A stretch of DNA of 64,000 nt from Rhabdaerophilum calidifontis (GCF_008641065.1 NZ_VTRS01000005.1:124001-188000), one strand, 5' to 3'. Numbered from the stretch's first letter, positions 1 through 9,151 are shown. Made by a program: numbers and translations. The notes: generated by a model not told the origin, from the letters alone.

Positions 1-194
1 TGGTGAAGAAGCACCAGCGCCAGACGCAGAACCAGCAGGGCGGCATCATCGCGAAGGAGGGGACGATCGACCTCTCCAACCTCGCGGTGGCCGATCCCAA
101 GACCGGCAAGCCGACCCGCGTCGGCTTCAAGACGCTCGATGACGGCCGCAAGGTCCGCTTCGCCAAGCGCTCGGGAGACCTGATCGATGCTTGA
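1..194 (+). CDS. rplX: 50S ribosomal protein L24 (C-terminal part)
   Basis: This is the C-terminal part of L24, an early assembly protein that binds the 5' end of 23S rRNA. The gene is cut by the window edge, so the true start lies upstream; the frame is read from base 3. The visible residues [15 protein letters not shown] followed by I-x-x-SN match the KOW-protein L24 pattern in which the basic patch precedes the GGI turn. Its stop overlaps the rplE start by 8 bases, which implies translational coupling. It sits at its normal place in the spc operon, just before L5. The identification is firm; only the N-terminus is missing. Confidence 0.95.
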   Translation, partial: VKKHQRQTQNQQGGIIAKEGTIDLSNLAVADPKTGKPTRVGFKTLDDGRKVRFAKRSGDLIDA

Positions 195-747
195 CGTCAC
201 CAATTACGAGCCCCGCCTCAAGAAGCATTACCGCGACGTCGTGGTGCCGAAGATGCGCGAGCAGTTCGGCTACAAGAACGCGCTCGAAGTGCCGCGGATC
301 GAGAAGATCGTGCTGAACATGGGCGTCGGCGAATCGACCGGCGATTCCAAGAAGGCGACGGTCGCGGCCGCGGATCTCGCGATGATCGCCGGCCAGAAGC
401 CGGTCATCACCCGTGCCCGCAAGGCGATCGCGCAGTTCAAGGTGCGCGAGAACATGCCGATCGGCTGCAAGGTCACCCTGCGCCAGGCGCGGATGTACGA
501 GTTCCTCGACCGGCTGATCACGATCGCGCTGCCGCGTGTGCGCGATTTCCGCGGCCTCAACGCCAAGTCCTTCGACGGACGCGGCAATTATGCGATGGGC
601 ATCAAGGAGCACATCATTTTCCCCGAGATCAACTACGACAAGGTCGACCAGATCTGGGGCATGGACGTGATCGTGTGCACGTCCGCGAAGACCGACGAGG
701 AAGCGCGCGCGCTCCTCAAATTGTTCAACTTCCCGTTCCGGCAGTAA
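187..747 (+). CDS. rplE: 50S ribosomal protein L5
   Basis: L5 binds 5S rRNA and forms part of the central protuberance of the large subunit, contacting the P-site tRNA. The 186-residue product has the family's usual length. Diagnostic segments are the [15 protein letters not shown] stretch near residue 35, the [16 protein letters not shown] segment and the IFPEINYDK motif near the C-terminus. The ATG at 187 lies inside the 3' end of rplX, so translation is probably coupled. It is followed after 52 bases by rpsN, the expected spc-operon order. Confidence 0.98.
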   Translation: MLDVTNYEPRLKKHYRDVVVPKMREQFGYKNALEVPRIEKIVLNMGVGESTGDSKKATVAAADLAMIAGQKPVITRARKAIAQFKVRENMPIGCKVTLRQARMYEFLDRLITIALPRVRDFRGLNAKSFDGRGNYAMGIKEHIIFPEINYDKVDQIWGMDVIVCTSAKTDEEARALLKLFNFPFRQ

Positions 748-799
748 GCCGGGGATTTTTGCCAATCCTCGCTTAAACGCGGAGACCAGGAGAGACGAT

Positions 800-1105
800 A
801 TGGCCAAGAAGGGCATGGTCGAGAAGAACAAGCGCCGCCAGAAGCTGAGCCAGCAATATGCCGGCAAGCGCGCGGCCTTGAAGGCGATCATCATGAACAA
901 GGAGCTTCCGATCGAGGAACGCTTCGCCGCAACGCTCAAGCTCGCGGAACTCCCGCGCAATTCGGCCGAGAACCGCTTCCGCCTCCGCTGCGAGGTGACG
1001 GGGCGTCCGCGCGCGAATTACCGCAAGTTCAAGATGAGCCGTATCGCGCTGCGCGAACTCGGCAACAAGGGGCTCGTTCCGGGCCTCGTGAAGTCCAGCT
1101 GGTAA
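800..1105 (+). CDS. rpsN: 30S ribosomal protein S14 (zinc-independent form)
   Basis: S14 binds the 3' major domain of 16S rRNA in the head of the small subunit. At 101 residues this is the long form without the CxxC zinc motifs of the short paralogue; only a single cysteine ([11 protein letters not shown]) is seen. The C-terminal segment, with [19 protein letters not shown] and ending GLVKSSW, is typical. A purine-rich AGGAGAGACGAT site precedes the ATG. The gene lies between rplE and rpsH as in other spc operons. Confidence 0.98.
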   Translation: MAKKGMVEKNKRRQKLSQQYAGKRAALKAIIMNKELPIEERFAATLKLAELPRNSAENRFRLRCEVTGRPRANYRKFKMSRIALRELGNKGLVPGLVKSSW

Positions 1106-1115
1106 GGGGGGCTAC

Positions 1116-1514
1116 ATGTCGATGGTCGATCCCCTGGGCGATATGCTCACCCGCATCCGCAACGCGCAGATGCGCAAGAAGTCGCGCGTCACCACGCCGG
1201 GCTCGAAGCTGCGCGCCCGCGTGCTGGAGGTTCTCAAGTCCGAGGGCTTCATCCGCGGCTATTCCGAGACGCAGTTCGGCAATGGTCGGACGGAATTCGA
1301 TATCGAGCTGAAATATTTCGAGGGCGAGCCGGCGATCCGCGAGATCCGTCGCGTCTCCAAGCCCGGCCGCCGGGTCTATTCATCGGTCGACACCATGCCG
1401 CGCGTGGCCAATGGCCTCGGCATCACGATCGTCTCCACGCCGCGCGGCGTGATGGCCGATCATGACGCCCGCGAGCAGAATGTCGGCGGCGAAGTGCTCT
1501 GCACGGTCTTCTAA
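1116..1514 (+). CDS. rpsH: 30S ribosomal protein S8
   Basis: S8 binds the central domain of 16S rRNA and is essential for small-subunit assembly; in enterobacteria it is also the translational repressor of the spc operon. The 132-residue product starts [18 protein letters not shown], a near-universal S8 start, and ends with [20 protein letters not shown] and the GGEVLCTVF tail, the usual S8 C-terminus. It follows rpsN after 10 bases and precedes rplF. No S8-type repressor site could be recognised by eye in front of rplE, so its regulatory role here is unknown. Confidence 0.98.
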   Translation: MSMVDPLGDMLTRIRNAQMRKKSRVTTPGSKLRARVLEVLKSEGFIRGYSETQFGNGRTEFDIELKYFEGEPAIREIRRVSKPGRRVYSSVDTMPRVANGLGITIVSTPRGVMADHDAREQNVGGEVLCTVF

Positions 1515-1530
1515 GGTCAGGGAGGGACAG

Positions 1531-2064
1531 ATGTCGAAAGTCGGCAAGAAGCCGGTCGAGCTGCCCACCGGCACGACCCCGAAGCTCGATGGCCAGAAGG
1601 TCTCGGTCAAGGGGCCGAAGGGCGAGCTGCATTTCACCGTGCCGGATGATGTTGCCGTCGTGCTCGAGGGCAATGTCATCACGGTCAACCCGCGCAGCGA
1701 GACCAAGCGCGCCCGCGCGCTCTGGGGCACCAGCCGCGCGCGGATCCAGAATCTCGTCACCGGTGTGACCAAGGGCTTCGAGAAGAAGCTCGAGATCACC
1801 GGTGTCGGCTACAAGGCGGCGGTCGAGGGCAAGAACCTCAACCTCTCGCTCGGCTACTCGCATCCGGTGCTCTACCCGATCCCGGCGGGCATCGCGATCG
1901 CGACGCCCAAGCCGACCGAGATCGTCGTCTCCGGCATCGATGCGCAGCAGGTCGGGCAGGTCGCGGCCGAGATCCGGGCCTATCGTGGCCCCGAGCCCTT
2001 CAAGGGCAAGGGTGTCCGGTATGAGGGCGAGTTCATCTTCCGCAAGGAAGGCAAGAAGAAGTAA
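1531..2064 (+). CDS. rplF: 50S ribosomal protein L6
   Basis: L6 binds helix 97 of 23S rRNA near the sarcin-ricin loop and the factor-binding site. The 177-residue product begins [12 protein letters not shown] and contains two similar L6 domains; the second ends with the [16 protein letters not shown] motif found in nearly all L6 proteins. The frame is open upstream to 1462, inside rpsH, but the ATG at 1531 has a GGAGGGACAG ribosome binding site and gives the standard N-terminus, so it is chosen. rplR follows immediately. Confidence 0.98.
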   Translation: MSKVGKKPVELPTGTTPKLDGQKVSVKGPKGELHFTVPDDVAVVLEGNVITVNPRSETKRARALWGTSRARIQNLVTGVTKGFEKKLEITGVGYKAAVEGKNLNLSLGYSHPVLYPIPAGIAIATPKPTEIVVSGIDAQQVGQVAAEIRAYRGPEPFKGKGVRYEGEFIFRKEGKKK

Positions 2065-2076
2065 GGCGGATTGGTC

Positions 2077-2436
2077 ATGGCTCATCTCACCACCACCGAG
2101 CGCCGCAGGGCGCGCGTCCGCGCCCAGGTCCGCAAGGCGGCCAATGGCCGTCCGCGGCTCTCCGTCTTCCGCTCGTCGAAGCAGATCTATGCCCAGATCA
2201 TCGATGACCAGAAGGGCGTGACGCTGGTCGCCGCCTCGACGGTCGAGAAGGATGTCCGGGCGCAGCTCAAGACCGGCGCCGATATCGCGGCGGCGAAGGC
2301 CATCGGCAAGCTCGTGGCCGAGCGCGCGCTCGCCGCGGGCGTGAAGGCGGTCGTGTTCGATCGCGGGCAATATATCTATCACGGGCGCGTCAAGGCTCTG
2401 GCCGAAGGCGCCCGCGAGGCGGGGCTCGACTTCTAA
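2077..2436 (+). CDS. rplR: 50S ribosomal protein L18
   Basis: L18 binds 5S rRNA together with L5 and mediates its attachment to the 50S subunit. The 119-residue product has a basic N-terminus ([13 protein letters not shown]), the [17 protein letters not shown] strand pair, and the C-terminal [19 protein letters not shown], all diagnostic. A TTG six bases upstream is in frame, but the ATG at 2077 lies at proper distance from AAGGCGGA and gives the normal N-terminus. The gene is followed by an unusually long gap of 108 bases before rpsE. Confidence 0.98.
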   Translation: MAHLTTTERRRARVRAQVRKAANGRPRLSVFRSSKQIYAQIIDDQKGVTLVAASTVEKDVRAQLKTGADIAAAKAIGKLVAERALAAGVKAVVFDRGQYIYHGRVKALAEGAREAGLDF

Positions 2437-2450
2437 AGTCCCGTCTCAAC

Positions 2451-2499
2451 AGGCCGGCGCAGGGGATTCCCGGGATTCGGGAATCCTCCAGGCCGGCGC
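2451..2499 (+). repeat. Direct repeats flanking a hairpin in the rplR-rpsE gap
   Basis: The 10-base string AGGCCGGCGC occurs at 2451-2460 and again at 2490-2499. Between the copies lies an inverted repeat, GGATTCCC at 2464-2471 and GGGAATCC at 2479-2486, with a 7-base loop. No T-run follows, so it is not a simple terminator. It could be an RNA processing or stability element, or the remnant of a small insertion in the operon; the sequence does not decide. Confidence 0.6.
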
Positions 2500-2544
2500 C
2501 AAGCGAGCGGGGGCGAGGCTCCCGCGCAAGTAAGGAAGAGAAGC

Positions 2545-3144
2545 ATGGCAGCAGAACGTGAGGGCGGCTCGGGCCGCGGCCGGGAAGGCCGCGAGCGCCG
2601 CGACCGCGACCGGGACGAGCGCGACAACGAGTTCATCGACCGCCTCGTCCATATCAACCGCGTCGCCAAGACGGTGAAGGGCGGCCGCCGCATGGCGTTC
2701 GCCGCGCTCGTCGTCGTCGGCGATCAGAAGGGCCGGGTCGGTTTCGGCCATGGCAAGGCGCGCGAGGTGCCGGAGGCGATCCGCAAGGCGACCGAGAGCG
2801 CCAAGCGGGCGCTGATCCGCGTGCCGCTGCGCGAGGGGCGCACCCTGCATCACGATGTTCCCGGCCGGCACGGCTCGGGCAAGGTGGTTCTGCGCGCGGC
2901 GCCGGCCGGCACCGGCATCATCGCCGGCGGCCCGATGCGCGCGGTGTTCGAGTGCCTCGGCATGCATGATGTCGTCGCCAAGTCGCTCGGCTCCTCCAAC
3001 CCCTACAACATGGTCCGCGCGACCTTCGCGGCGCTGAAGGCGGAAGATTCCCCGCGTTCGGTCGCGGCGCGCCGCGGTCTCAAGGTGTCGGTCCTGCAAT
3101 CGCGCCGTCGTGACATCGACGGCGGCGAAGCCGTCGACGCGTAA
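2545..3144 (+). CDS. rpsE: 30S ribosomal protein S5
   Basis: S5 acts at the small-subunit mRNA entry and decoding region and affects translational accuracy. The product is 199 residues, longer than the roughly 165 of the E. coli protein. The excess is a charged Gly/Arg/Glu-rich N-terminal extension of about 30 residues, common in alphaproteobacteria, and a C-terminal extension. The core has [35 protein letters not shown] (double-stranded RNA-binding-like domain) and the [13 protein letters not shown] segment. A GGAAGAGAAGC site precedes the ATG. Confidence 0.97.
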   Translation: MAAEREGGSGRGREGRERRDRDRDERDNEFIDRLVHINRVAKTVKGGRRMAFAALVVVGDQKGRVGFGHGKAREVPEAIRKATESAKRALIRVPLREGRTLHHDVPGRHGSGKVVLRAAPAGTGIIAGGPMRAVFECLGMHDVVAKSLGSSNPYNMVRATFAALKAEDSPRSVAARRGLKVSVLQSRRRDIDGGEAVDA

Positions 3145-3155
3145 GGGGGCGGAAC

Positions 3156-3362
3156 ATGGCCAAGGACGCGAAGAAGGCGACGGGCAAGACCATCACCGTC
3201 GAGCAATATGCAAGCCCCATCCGCCGGCCGCAGGATCAGCGCGCGACGCTGGTCGGCCTCCGGCTCAACAAGATCGGCCGGCGCGCCGTCCTTCCCGATA
3301 CTCCGGATGTCCGGGGCATGGTGGCGAAGGTCGCGCACATGGTCCGCATCGTCGAAGGTTGA
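3156..3362 (+). CDS. rpmD: 50S ribosomal protein L30
   Basis: L30 is a small peripheral protein of the large subunit. The 68-residue product carries the family core: [13 protein letters not shown], then [21 protein letters not shown], a variant of the usual LGL-xx-xx-V-x-D-T pattern, and [15 protein letters not shown]. It lies 11 bases after rpsE and 10 bases before rplO, the standard order. An AGGGGGCGGAAC site precedes the ATG. Confidence 0.96.
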   Translation: MAKDAKKATGKTITVEQYASPIRRPQDQRATLVGLRLNKIGRRAVLPDTPDVRGMVAKVAHMVRIVEG

Positions 3363-3372
3363 GGAGCTAGCC

Positions 3373-3843
3373 ATGAAACTCACCGACCTCCGTGACAACG
3401 AGGGCGCCACCAAGGCGCGCATGCGTGTCGGCCGCGGCATCGGCTCCGGCAAGGGCAAGACCGGCGGACGCGGCGTGAAGGGCCAGAAGGCCCGCACCGG
3501 CGTCTCGATCAAGGGCTTCGAGGGCGGCCAGATGCCGCTGCATCGGCGCCTCCCGAAGCGCGGCTTCAACAATATCGGCGCGAAGGACCTCAACGAGGTC
3601 AATCTCGGCCGCATCCAGGAGGCGATCGACGCCGGCAAGCTCGACAAGGGCGCCGTGGTGACGATCGACAGCCTGGTCGCGGCCGGCATCTGCGCGAAGC
3701 CGCGCGACGGGGTGAAGATCCTCGGCGTCGGCGAGATCAAGGCGAAGCTCGCCTTCGAGGTCTTCCGGGCCTCGAAGAGCGCGGTCGCCGCGATCGAGAA
3801 GGCCGGCGGCTCGGTCAAGATCCTGGCCGAAGCCGGGGCGTGA
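3373..3843 (+). CDS. rplO: 50S ribosomal protein L15
   Basis: L15 is a late-assembly protein of the large subunit. The start [16 protein letters not shown] and the glycine/lysine-rich segment [20 protein letters not shown] are diagnostic, as are [17 protein letters not shown] and the C-terminal domain. The frame is open upstream to 3208 through rpmD, but the ATG at 3373 follows GAGGAGCTAGCC and gives the canonical start, for 156 residues. A 190-base gap with a strong hairpin separates it from secY. Confidence 0.98.
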   Translation: MKLTDLRDNEGATKARMRVGRGIGSGKGKTGGRGVKGQKARTGVSIKGFEGGQMPLHRRLPKRGFNNIGAKDLNEVNLGRIQEAIDAGKLDKGAVVTIDSLVAAGICAKPRDGVKILGVGEIKAKLAFEVFRASKSAVAAIEKAGGSVKILAEAGA

Positions 3844-3850
3844 CGAATTC

Positions 3851-3880
3851 CGGCGCCGGGGGTGACAAGCCCCGGCGCCG
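3851..3880 (+). promoter_or_regulatory. Strong hairpin between rplO and secY
   Basis: CGGCGCCGGGG (3851-3861) and CCCCGGCGCCG (3870-3880) form a perfect 11-bp inverted repeat with an 8-base loop, starting seven bases after the rplO stop. There is no T-run, so complete intrinsic termination is unlikely. It may set the ratio of ribosomal protein message to secY message by partial termination, RNA processing or stabilisation of the upstream 3' end. The remaining 150 bases before secY show no gene. Confidence 0.55.
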
Positions 3881-4033
3881 TGCCTATCTCGACGGGAGAC
3901 GTGCTTCCGCCGGAAATCCGGGCGCTTCCGGGCGCCTCCACCGTCCGGCGGCAGGCCGCAGAACACATCCCGGACCGTCCGCGCGGACGGCAGGGCAGGG
4001 AGCGGGCCGTTACCGGCCTTGGACGGGAAGCAC

Positions 4034-5365
4034 ATGGCATCGGCAGCGGAACAGCTCGCGGCAAATCTCAACTTCGGCGCGCTCGCCAAGGCGGACGAGC
4101 TCAAGAAGCGGATCTGGTTCACGCTCGGCGCGCTGCTCGTCTACCGCCTCGGCACCTATATCCCGCTGCCCGGCATCAACCCGGATGCGCTCGCCGACGT
4201 GTTCAAGCAGCAATCGGCCGGCGTGCTCGGGCTGTTCAACATGTTTTCCGGCGGTGCGGTCGGGCGTCTCGCGATCTTCGCGCTCAACATCATGCCCTAT
4301 ATCTCGGCCTCGATCATCATCCAGCTGATGACGACGGTTTCGCCTTCGCTTGAGGCGCTGAAGAAGGAGGGCGAGGCCGGGCGGCGGCAGATCAACCAAT
4401 ATACCCGCTATCTCACCGTGCTGCTGGCGCTGTTCCAGTCCTACGGCATCGCGGTGGGCCTCCAGGGCTCGGAGCGGATCGTCGCCAATCCTGGGCTGTT
4501 CTTCGTGCTCTCGACGGTCGTCACGCTCACCGGCGGCACCCTGTTCCTGATGTGGCTCGGCGAGCAGATCACCAGCCGCGGCATCGGCAACGGCACCTCG
4601 CTCATCATCTTCGCCGGCATCGTGGCCGAATTGCCGGCGGCGATCGCCGGCACGCTCGAACTCGGCCGGCAGGGCGCGCTCTCGACCGGGATCATTCTCG
4701 GCGTCATGGTGATGGCGGTGGCGGTCGTCGCCTTCATCGTGTTCATGGAGCGGGCGCAAAGGCGGCTGCTGATCAATTATCCCAAGCGGCAGATGGGCAA
4801 CCGCGTCTATGAAGGGCAGACCTCCTTCCTGCCGCTGAAGCTCAACACGGCCGGCGTCATTCCGCCGATCTTCGCCTCCTCGCTGCTGCTGATGCCGACG
4901 ACGATCGCCAGCTTCGCCCAGGCCGGCGGGCCGCAATGGCTCCAGACCATGAACACCTATCTCGGGCATGGCCGGCCGCTCTACATGGCGCTCTATGCAG
5001 CGCTGATCATCTTCTTCGCGTTCTTCTACACGGCGATCGTGTTCAACCCGACCGAGACCGCCGACAACCTCAAGAAGCATGGCGGCTTCATTCCGGGCAT
5101 CCGGCCGGGCGAGAAGACGGCAGCGCATATCGACCAAGTGCTCTCGCGCATCACGGTGATCGGTGCGGCCTATCTCACCGCGATCTGTCTCTTACCCGAA
5201 TTTCTCATTTCGGCGGCGGCGCTGCCGTTCTATTTCGGCGGGACATCGATCCTGATTGTCGTGTCGGTGACGATGGATACCGTTGCCCAGGTGCATGGCT
5301 ACCTGCTGGCGCATCAATACGAGGGCCTCGTGAAGAAGGCCAAGCTGCGAGGGAGCAAGCGCTGA
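4034..5365 (+). CDS. secY: Preprotein translocase channel subunit SecY
   Basis: SecY is the membrane channel through which SecA or ribosomes push unfolded proteins. The 443-residue product has about ten hydrophobic segments. Family motifs are [14 protein letters not shown] in the first periplasmic part, [13 protein letters not shown] (TM2), the [22 protein letters not shown] stretch (around TM7) and the cytoplasmic [14 protein letters not shown] loop. The frame extends to a TTG at 4019, but the ATG at 4034 follows GGACGGGAAG and is preferred. It is coupled to adk by a one-base gap. Confidence 0.97.
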   Translation: MASAAEQLAANLNFGALAKADELKKRIWFTLGALLVYRLGTYIPLPGINPDALADVFKQQSAGVLGLFNMFSGGAVGRLAIFALNIMPYISASIIIQLMTTVSPSLEALKKEGEAGRRQINQYTRYLTVLLALFQSYGIAVGLQGSERIVANPGLFFVLSTVVTLTGGTLFLMWLGEQITSRGIGNGTSLIIFAGIVAELPAAIAGTLELGRQGALSTGIILGVMVMAVAVVAFIVFMERAQRRLLINYPKRQMGNRVYEGQTSFLPLKLNTAGVIPPIFASSLLLMPTTIASFAQAGGPQWLQTMNTYLGHGRPLYMALYAALIIFFAFFYTAIVFNPTETADNLKKHGGFIPGIRPGEKTAAHIDQVLSRITVIGAAYLTAICLLPEFLISAAALPFYFGGTSILIVVSVTMDTVAQVHGYLLAHQYEGLVKKAKLRGSKR

Positions 5366-5366
5366 C

Positions 5367-5948
5367 ATGAGGCTCATTCTGCTGGGGCCCCCCGGCGCGG
5401 GGAAGGGGACGCAGGCAGCTCGCCTCGTTCAGAAACACGGGATCGTCCAGCTCTCGACCGGCGACATGCTGCGCGCCGCCGTGGCCGCCGGCACCCCGGT
5501 CGGTCTCAAGGCCAGGGCGATCATGGAGGCGGGGGGGCTCGTCTCCGACGAGATCGTGATCGGCATCATCCGGGACCGGATCGCCGAGCCGGACGCCGCG
5601 AAGGGGTTCATCCTTGACGGCTTCCCGCGCACGGTGGCGCAGGCCGAGGCGCTCGAGACGCTGCTGCACGAGGCGGGGCTGAAGCTCGACGCGGTGATCG
5701 AGCTCAAGGTCGATCAGGGCGCGCTCGTCGGGCGCATCATCAAGCGCGCCGAGGAGACGCGTGCTGCCGGCCAGCCGGTGCGCAAGGACGATGATCCCGA
5801 GATCTTCAAGACGCGGCTTGCGGCCTATAACCGCGACACCGCCGCCGTGACGCCGTTCTACGCGGCGCGCGGCCAGCTCACGGTGATCGACGGGATGCAG
5901 CCGATCGAGGCGGTGGCGCAGGCGATCGACGCCGTCCTCGGCGCCTGA
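5367..5948 (+). CDS. adk: Adenylate kinase (short-lid form)
   Basis: The enzyme interconverts ATP plus AMP and two ADP in the cytoplasm. The start [17 protein letters not shown] contains the P-loop GAPGAGKGT-type motif; [16 protein letters not shown] is the NMP/AMP-binding signature, and the [13 protein letters not shown] segment follows. At 193 residues it lacks the zinc-finger lid insert of the long form, as in many alphaproteobacteria. It starts one base after the secY stop, so secY-adk is one unit at the end of the spc operon. Confidence 0.97.
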   Translation: MRLILLGPPGAGKGTQAARLVQKHGIVQLSTGDMLRAAVAAGTPVGLKARAIMEAGGLVSDEIVIGIIRDRIAEPDAAKGFILDGFPRTVAQAEALETLLHEAGLKLDAVIELKVDQGALVGRIIKRAEETRAAGQPVRKDDDPEIFKTRLAAYNRDTAAVTPFYAARGQLTVIDGMQPIEAVAQAIDAVLGA

Positions 5949-5983
5949 GCCGGCGGCCGGCACGGTTCGGCCGAGATTAGGTC

Positions 5984-6012
5984 TTGACGCGAGGAGCCCG
6001 AGCCGCTATCGG
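5984..6012 (+). promoter_or_regulatory. Possible promoter of the alpha operon
   Basis: TTGACG at 5984-5989 and TATCGG at 6007-6012 are 17 bases apart, a fair match to a sigma-70 type promoter. It lies in the 252-base gap between adk and rpsM, the right place to drive rpsM-rpsK-rpoA-rplQ. The -10 match is weak beyond TAT. A terminator-like hairpin starts about 25 bases downstream, which complicates the call. Confidence 0.4.
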
Positions 6013-6036
6013 CAGGCCCTTACCGTCGAGGCCGTT

Positions 6037-6061
6037 CGCGCGGGGCAACTCGCGCGTTTTT
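6037..6061 (+). terminator. Terminator-like hairpin upstream of rpsM
   Basis: CGCGCG at 6037-6042 and CGCGCG at 6051-6056 can pair around an 8-base loop and are followed by five T residues. It may end the spc-operon transcript after adk. If the promoter at 5984-6012 is real, it would instead act as an attenuator in the alpha-operon leader. The stem is only six base pairs but all G-C. Confidence 0.5.
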
Positions 6062-6068
6062 ACGTTTA

Positions 6069-6147
6069 CCGGACCCGGCCAGGCCAGGTCCGGCAGCCCC
6101 GCGGAAAGCGGAATTGATGATCGGCCCGCGCCCATGCCTGCATGGGC
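6069..6147 (+). promoter_or_regulatory. Structured leader of the alpha operon
   Basis: Two further hairpins precede rpsM. CCGGACC (6069-6075) pairs with GGTCCGG (6087-6093), and GCCCATG (6130-6136) pairs with CATGGGC (6141-6147) around CCTG. Neither has a T-run. Alpha operons of other bacteria are autoregulated through leader RNA by S4 or another ribosomal protein, and rpsD is not in this operon. A ribosomal-protein leader is therefore a reasonable inference but not shown. Confidence 0.35.
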
Positions 6148-6200
6148 CGGACCAGGGCGCAGCGGATATCGGTCCGGCGCGCCAAACGAGGAGAGAAGCC

Positions 6201-6569
<369 letters not shown>

Positions 6570-6629
6570 TTTCCCGGGCGCGGCTTCTCGCGCCCTGTTC
6601 CGCATTCGAGACACGAAGGCTCAGACCGT

Positions 6630-7019
6630 ATGGCCAAGGAAGCGCAACGTATCCGCCGCCGCGAGCGCAAGAACATCGTTTCGGGCATCGCGCATGTGAA
6701 CGCCTCGTTCAACAACACGATGATCACGATCACCGACGCGCAGGGCAACGCGATCTCCTGGTCGTCGGCGGGCACGATGGGCTTCAAGGGCTCGAAGAAA
6801 TCGACCCCCTACGCGGCGCAGGTCGCGGCGGAGGATGCGGCGCGCAAGGCCTCGGAGCATGGCATGCGCACGCTCGAGGTCGAGGTGTCCGGGCCGGGCT
6901 CGGGGCGCGAATCGGCGCTGCGGGCGCTGCAATCGGCCGGCTTCACCGTGACCTCGATCCGGGACGTGACGCCGATCCCGCATAACGGCTGCCGCCCGCG
7001 CAAGCGCCGCCGCGTCTGA
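6630..7019 (+). CDS. rpsK: 30S ribosomal protein S11
   Basis: S11 lies on the platform of the small subunit near the mRNA exit and E site. The 129-residue product has [38 protein letters not shown] and the C-terminal [18 protein letters not shown], all near-invariant. The N-terminus is rich in Arg and Lys. It follows rpsM by 60 bases and is followed by a hairpin before rpoA. Confidence 0.98.
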   Translation: MAKEAQRIRRRERKNIVSGIAHVNASFNNTMITITDAQGNAISWSSAGTMGFKGSKKSTPYAAQVAAEDAARKASEHGMRTLEVEVSGPGSGRESALRALQSAGFTVTSIRDVTPIPHNGCRPRKRRRV

Positions 7020-7039
7020 TCTTCGCTTCACCTGTGCAT

Positions 7040-7059
7040 GGGCCCGCATTTGCGGGCCC
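7040..7059 (+). promoter_or_regulatory. Hairpin between rpsK and rpoA
   Basis: GGGCCCGC (7040-7047) pairs perfectly with GCGGGCCC (7052-7059) around ATTT. A TTTT run comes only eight bases later (7067-7070), so this is at best a leaky terminator or an RNA processing signal that could tune rpoA expression relative to rpsM and rpsK. Confidence 0.45.
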
Positions 7060-7096
7060 GCCGCCGTTTTCAAGTGCCGTTTCAAGGACAAACCCC

Positions 7097-8113
7097 GTGA
7101 TCCAGAAGAATTGGCAGGACCTGATCAAGCCGACGAAGCTCGATGTCACCCCCGGCGACGATGCCAGCCGCGTCGCGACCGTCGTGGCCGAGCCGCTCGA
7201 GCGCGGCTTCGGCATGACGCTCGGCAATGCGCTGCGCCGCATCCTGCTCTCCTCGCTCCAGGGCGCGGCGGTGACCGCGATCCATATCGACGGCGTGCTG
7301 CATGAGTTCTCCTCGATCGCCGGCGTGCGCGAGGACGTGACCGATATCGTCCTCAACGTGAAGGACATCTCGTTCAAGATGCAGGGCGACGGCGTGAAGC
7401 GCCTCATCCTGCGCAAGTCGGGGCCGGGCATCGTCACCGCCGGCGACATCCAGGTCACCGGCGACATCCAGGTCCTGAACCCGGAACTCGAGATCTGCAC
7501 CCTCGACGAGGGCGCCGAGATCCGCATGGAGCTGCATGTCACCACCGGCAAGGGCTATGTCGCCGCGGACCGCAACCGCACCGAGGATTCGGCGATCGGC
7601 CTCATCCCGGTCGACAGCCTGTTCTCCCCGGTCAAGAAGGTCAGCTATCGCGTCGAGAACACCCGCTCGGGGCAGATCCTCGATTACGACAAGCTGACGA
7701 TGACGATCGAGACCGACGGCGCCGTCTCGCCGGAGGACGCGCTCGCCTATTCGGCGCGCATCCTCCAGGACCAGCTCGAGATCTTCCTCAATTTCGAGGA
7801 GCCGAAGAAGCCGGAGACGCAGGCGGCGATCCCCGATCTCGCCTTCAACCCGGCGCTGCTCAAGAAGGTCGACGAGCTGGAGCTTTCGGTGCGCTCGGCG
7901 AATTGCCTGAAGAACGACAACATCGTCTATATCGGCGACCTGATCCAGAAGACCGAGAGCGAGATGCTGCGCACGCCGAATTTCGGCCGCAAGTCGCTCA
8001 ACGAGATCAAGGAAGTGCTGGCGCAGATGGGGCTGCATCTCGGCATGGAAGTGCCGGGCTGGCCGCCGGAGAATATCGAGGACCTCGCCAAGCGGTTCGA
8101 GGAGCATTACTGA
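7097..8113 (+). CDS. rpoA: DNA-directed RNA polymerase subunit alpha
   Basis: The alpha subunit dimerises to nucleate RNA polymerase and contacts UP elements and activators through its C-terminal domain. The 338-residue product has the N-terminal assembly domain ([33 protein letters not shown]) and the C-terminal domain with [19 protein letters not shown] and [18 protein letters not shown]. The start is a GTG at 7097 giving [15 protein letters not shown], the usual alphaproteobacterial N-terminus; the frame opens at 7034 without family resemblance. Confidence 0.98.
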   Translation: MIQKNWQDLIKPTKLDVTPGDDASRVATVVAEPLERGFGMTLGNALRRILLSSLQGAAVTAIHIDGVLHEFSSIAGVREDVTDIVLNVKDISFKMQGDGVKRLILRKSGPGIVTAGDIQVTGDIQVLNPELEICTLDEGAEIRMELHVTTGKGYVAADRNRTEDSAIGLIPVDSLFSPVKKVSYRVENTRSGQILDYDKLTMTIETDGAVSPEDALAYSARILQDQLEIFLNFEEPKKPETQAAIPDLAFNPALLKKVDELELSVRSANCLKNDNIVYIGDLIQKTESEMLRTPNFGRKSLNEIKEVLAQMGLHLGMEVPGWPPENIEDLAKRFEEHY

Positions 8114-8204
8114 GGCAGCCGGCACGGGCCTTGCCCATTGCCGGCTTCCCAAGCAGGTCGCCCGTTCCTTGGCACGGCGGGCGTCATAATCAAGGAGAGC
8201 CACC

Positions 8205-8633
8205 ATGCGTCACGGTTACCGCGGCCGGCGCTTCTCGCGCACGGCCAGCCATCGCAAGGCGATGTTCATGAACCTCGCCCAGTCGCTCATCACCCATGAG
8301 CAGATCATGACGACGCTGCCGAAGGCGAAGGATCTTCGCCCGATCGTCGAGAAGCTCGTCACGCTCGGCAAGCGCGGCGACCTGCATGCGCGCCGGCAGG
8401 CGATCGCCCAGCTGCGCGACGAGAGCGTTGTCAAGAAGCTGTTCGACACGATCGCCAAGCGCTACGCGGCGCGCAATGGCGGCTATCTGCGGATCATGAA
8501 GGCCGGGTTCCGCTACGGCGATGCCGCGCCGATGGCGGTGATCGAATTCGTCGACCGCGATGTCGATGCCAAGGGCGCCGCCGACCGGGCGCGTGCGGCC
8601 GAGCAGGCCGCGGAGGCTCCGGCCGCCGCGTGA
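8205..8633 (+). CDS. rplQ: 50S ribosomal protein L17
   Basis: L17 lies near the polypeptide exit tunnel. [20 protein letters not shown] is the diagnostic N-terminus, followed by [20 protein letters not shown] and [20 protein letters not shown]. At 142 residues it carries the alphaproteobacterial C-terminal extension, rich in Ala and Glu and ending in an alanine-rich tail. An AAGGAGAGCCACC site precedes the ATG. It is the last gene of the alpha operon and is followed by an intrinsic terminator. Confidence 0.98.
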   Translation: MRHGYRGRRFSRTASHRKAMFMNLAQSLITHEQIMTTLPKAKDLRPIVEKLVTLGKRGDLHARRQAIAQLRDESVVKKLFDTIAKRYAARNGGYLRIMKAGFRYGDAAPMAVIEFVDRDVDAKGAADRARAAEQAAEAPAAA

Positions 8634-8657
8634 GGCGCGGCGCCGGGCAGGTTTTCG

Positions 8658-8690
8658 AGGGGCGGCTTCGGCCGCCCCTGTGCGTTTTTA
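8658..8690 (+). terminator. Intrinsic terminator of the alpha operon
   Basis: AGGGGCGGC (8658-8666) pairs with GCCGCCCCT (8671-8679) around a TTCG tetraloop and is followed by a T-rich tail to 8690. It faces rplQ and stands 24 bases after its stop. On the other strand there is no T-run next to the stem, so it serves only the plus strand. Confidence 0.85.
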
Positions 8691-8696
8691 GGCCGA

Positions 8697-9098
8697 TCAG
8701 TTCGACGCCTTGTTCGCCGCCGCCGCAGCGAGGCGTACGAAATCCTCGGCGGTCAGCGCGTTGACCCCGCCGGGGCGGGCGCCTGGATCGCCGGCGGATT
8801 CGGTAACGCCCATCGACCAGCCGCTGAACGTGCGCTCGGGAACCAGGCGCATGTCGAGGAGCTGTACTGCCTCGTGGCGCGGATCGGCGAGGATGCGCGT
8901 CAGCGTCTGGCCGACGGAGACCGCATCGCCTTCCAGGATCTGCGCCAGCCGCTCCGGCGCCACCATCAGGAAGCCGGTGACGCCGCTTTCGGCATTGTGG
9001 CGGCGCGCCGCGGCAAGGATCGTGTCGAGCGTTTTCCGGCCGCTGGTGCCGGTCGGATCGAATCTGGGGCGACTTGTGTAGACAATCTGCGTCAGCAC
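8697..9098 (-). CDS. BLUF-domain blue-light sensor protein
   Basis: The 133-residue product is essentially a single BLUF domain, a FAD-binding blue-light photoreceptor module. The photoactive residues can be placed by comparison with AppA: Tyr7 in QIVYTSR, Asn35 in RRHNAESGVTG, Gln53 in LAQILEGD and Trp94 in FSGWSMG. The LEGD-x-V turn and the ILADPRHEAVQLL segment are also typical. There is no attached output domain, only about 35 extra C-terminal residues, so it probably signals through a partner protein, as the short BLUF proteins do. It is divergent from the degQ-like gene with 53 bases between the starts. The family call is confident; flavin binding and output are inferred. Confidence 0.88.
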   Translation of the reverse strand: MLTQIVYTSRPRFDPTGTSGRKTLDTILAAARRHNAESGVTGFLMVAPERLAQILEGDAVSVGQTLTRILADPRHEAVQLLDMRLVPERTFSGWSMGVTESAGDPGARPGGVNALTAEDFVRLAAAAANKASN

Positions 9099-9151
9099 GA
9101 TCTACTCCACACTTCCATGCGACGAGGCTCCGGCAAGAAGGTGAACCGATC

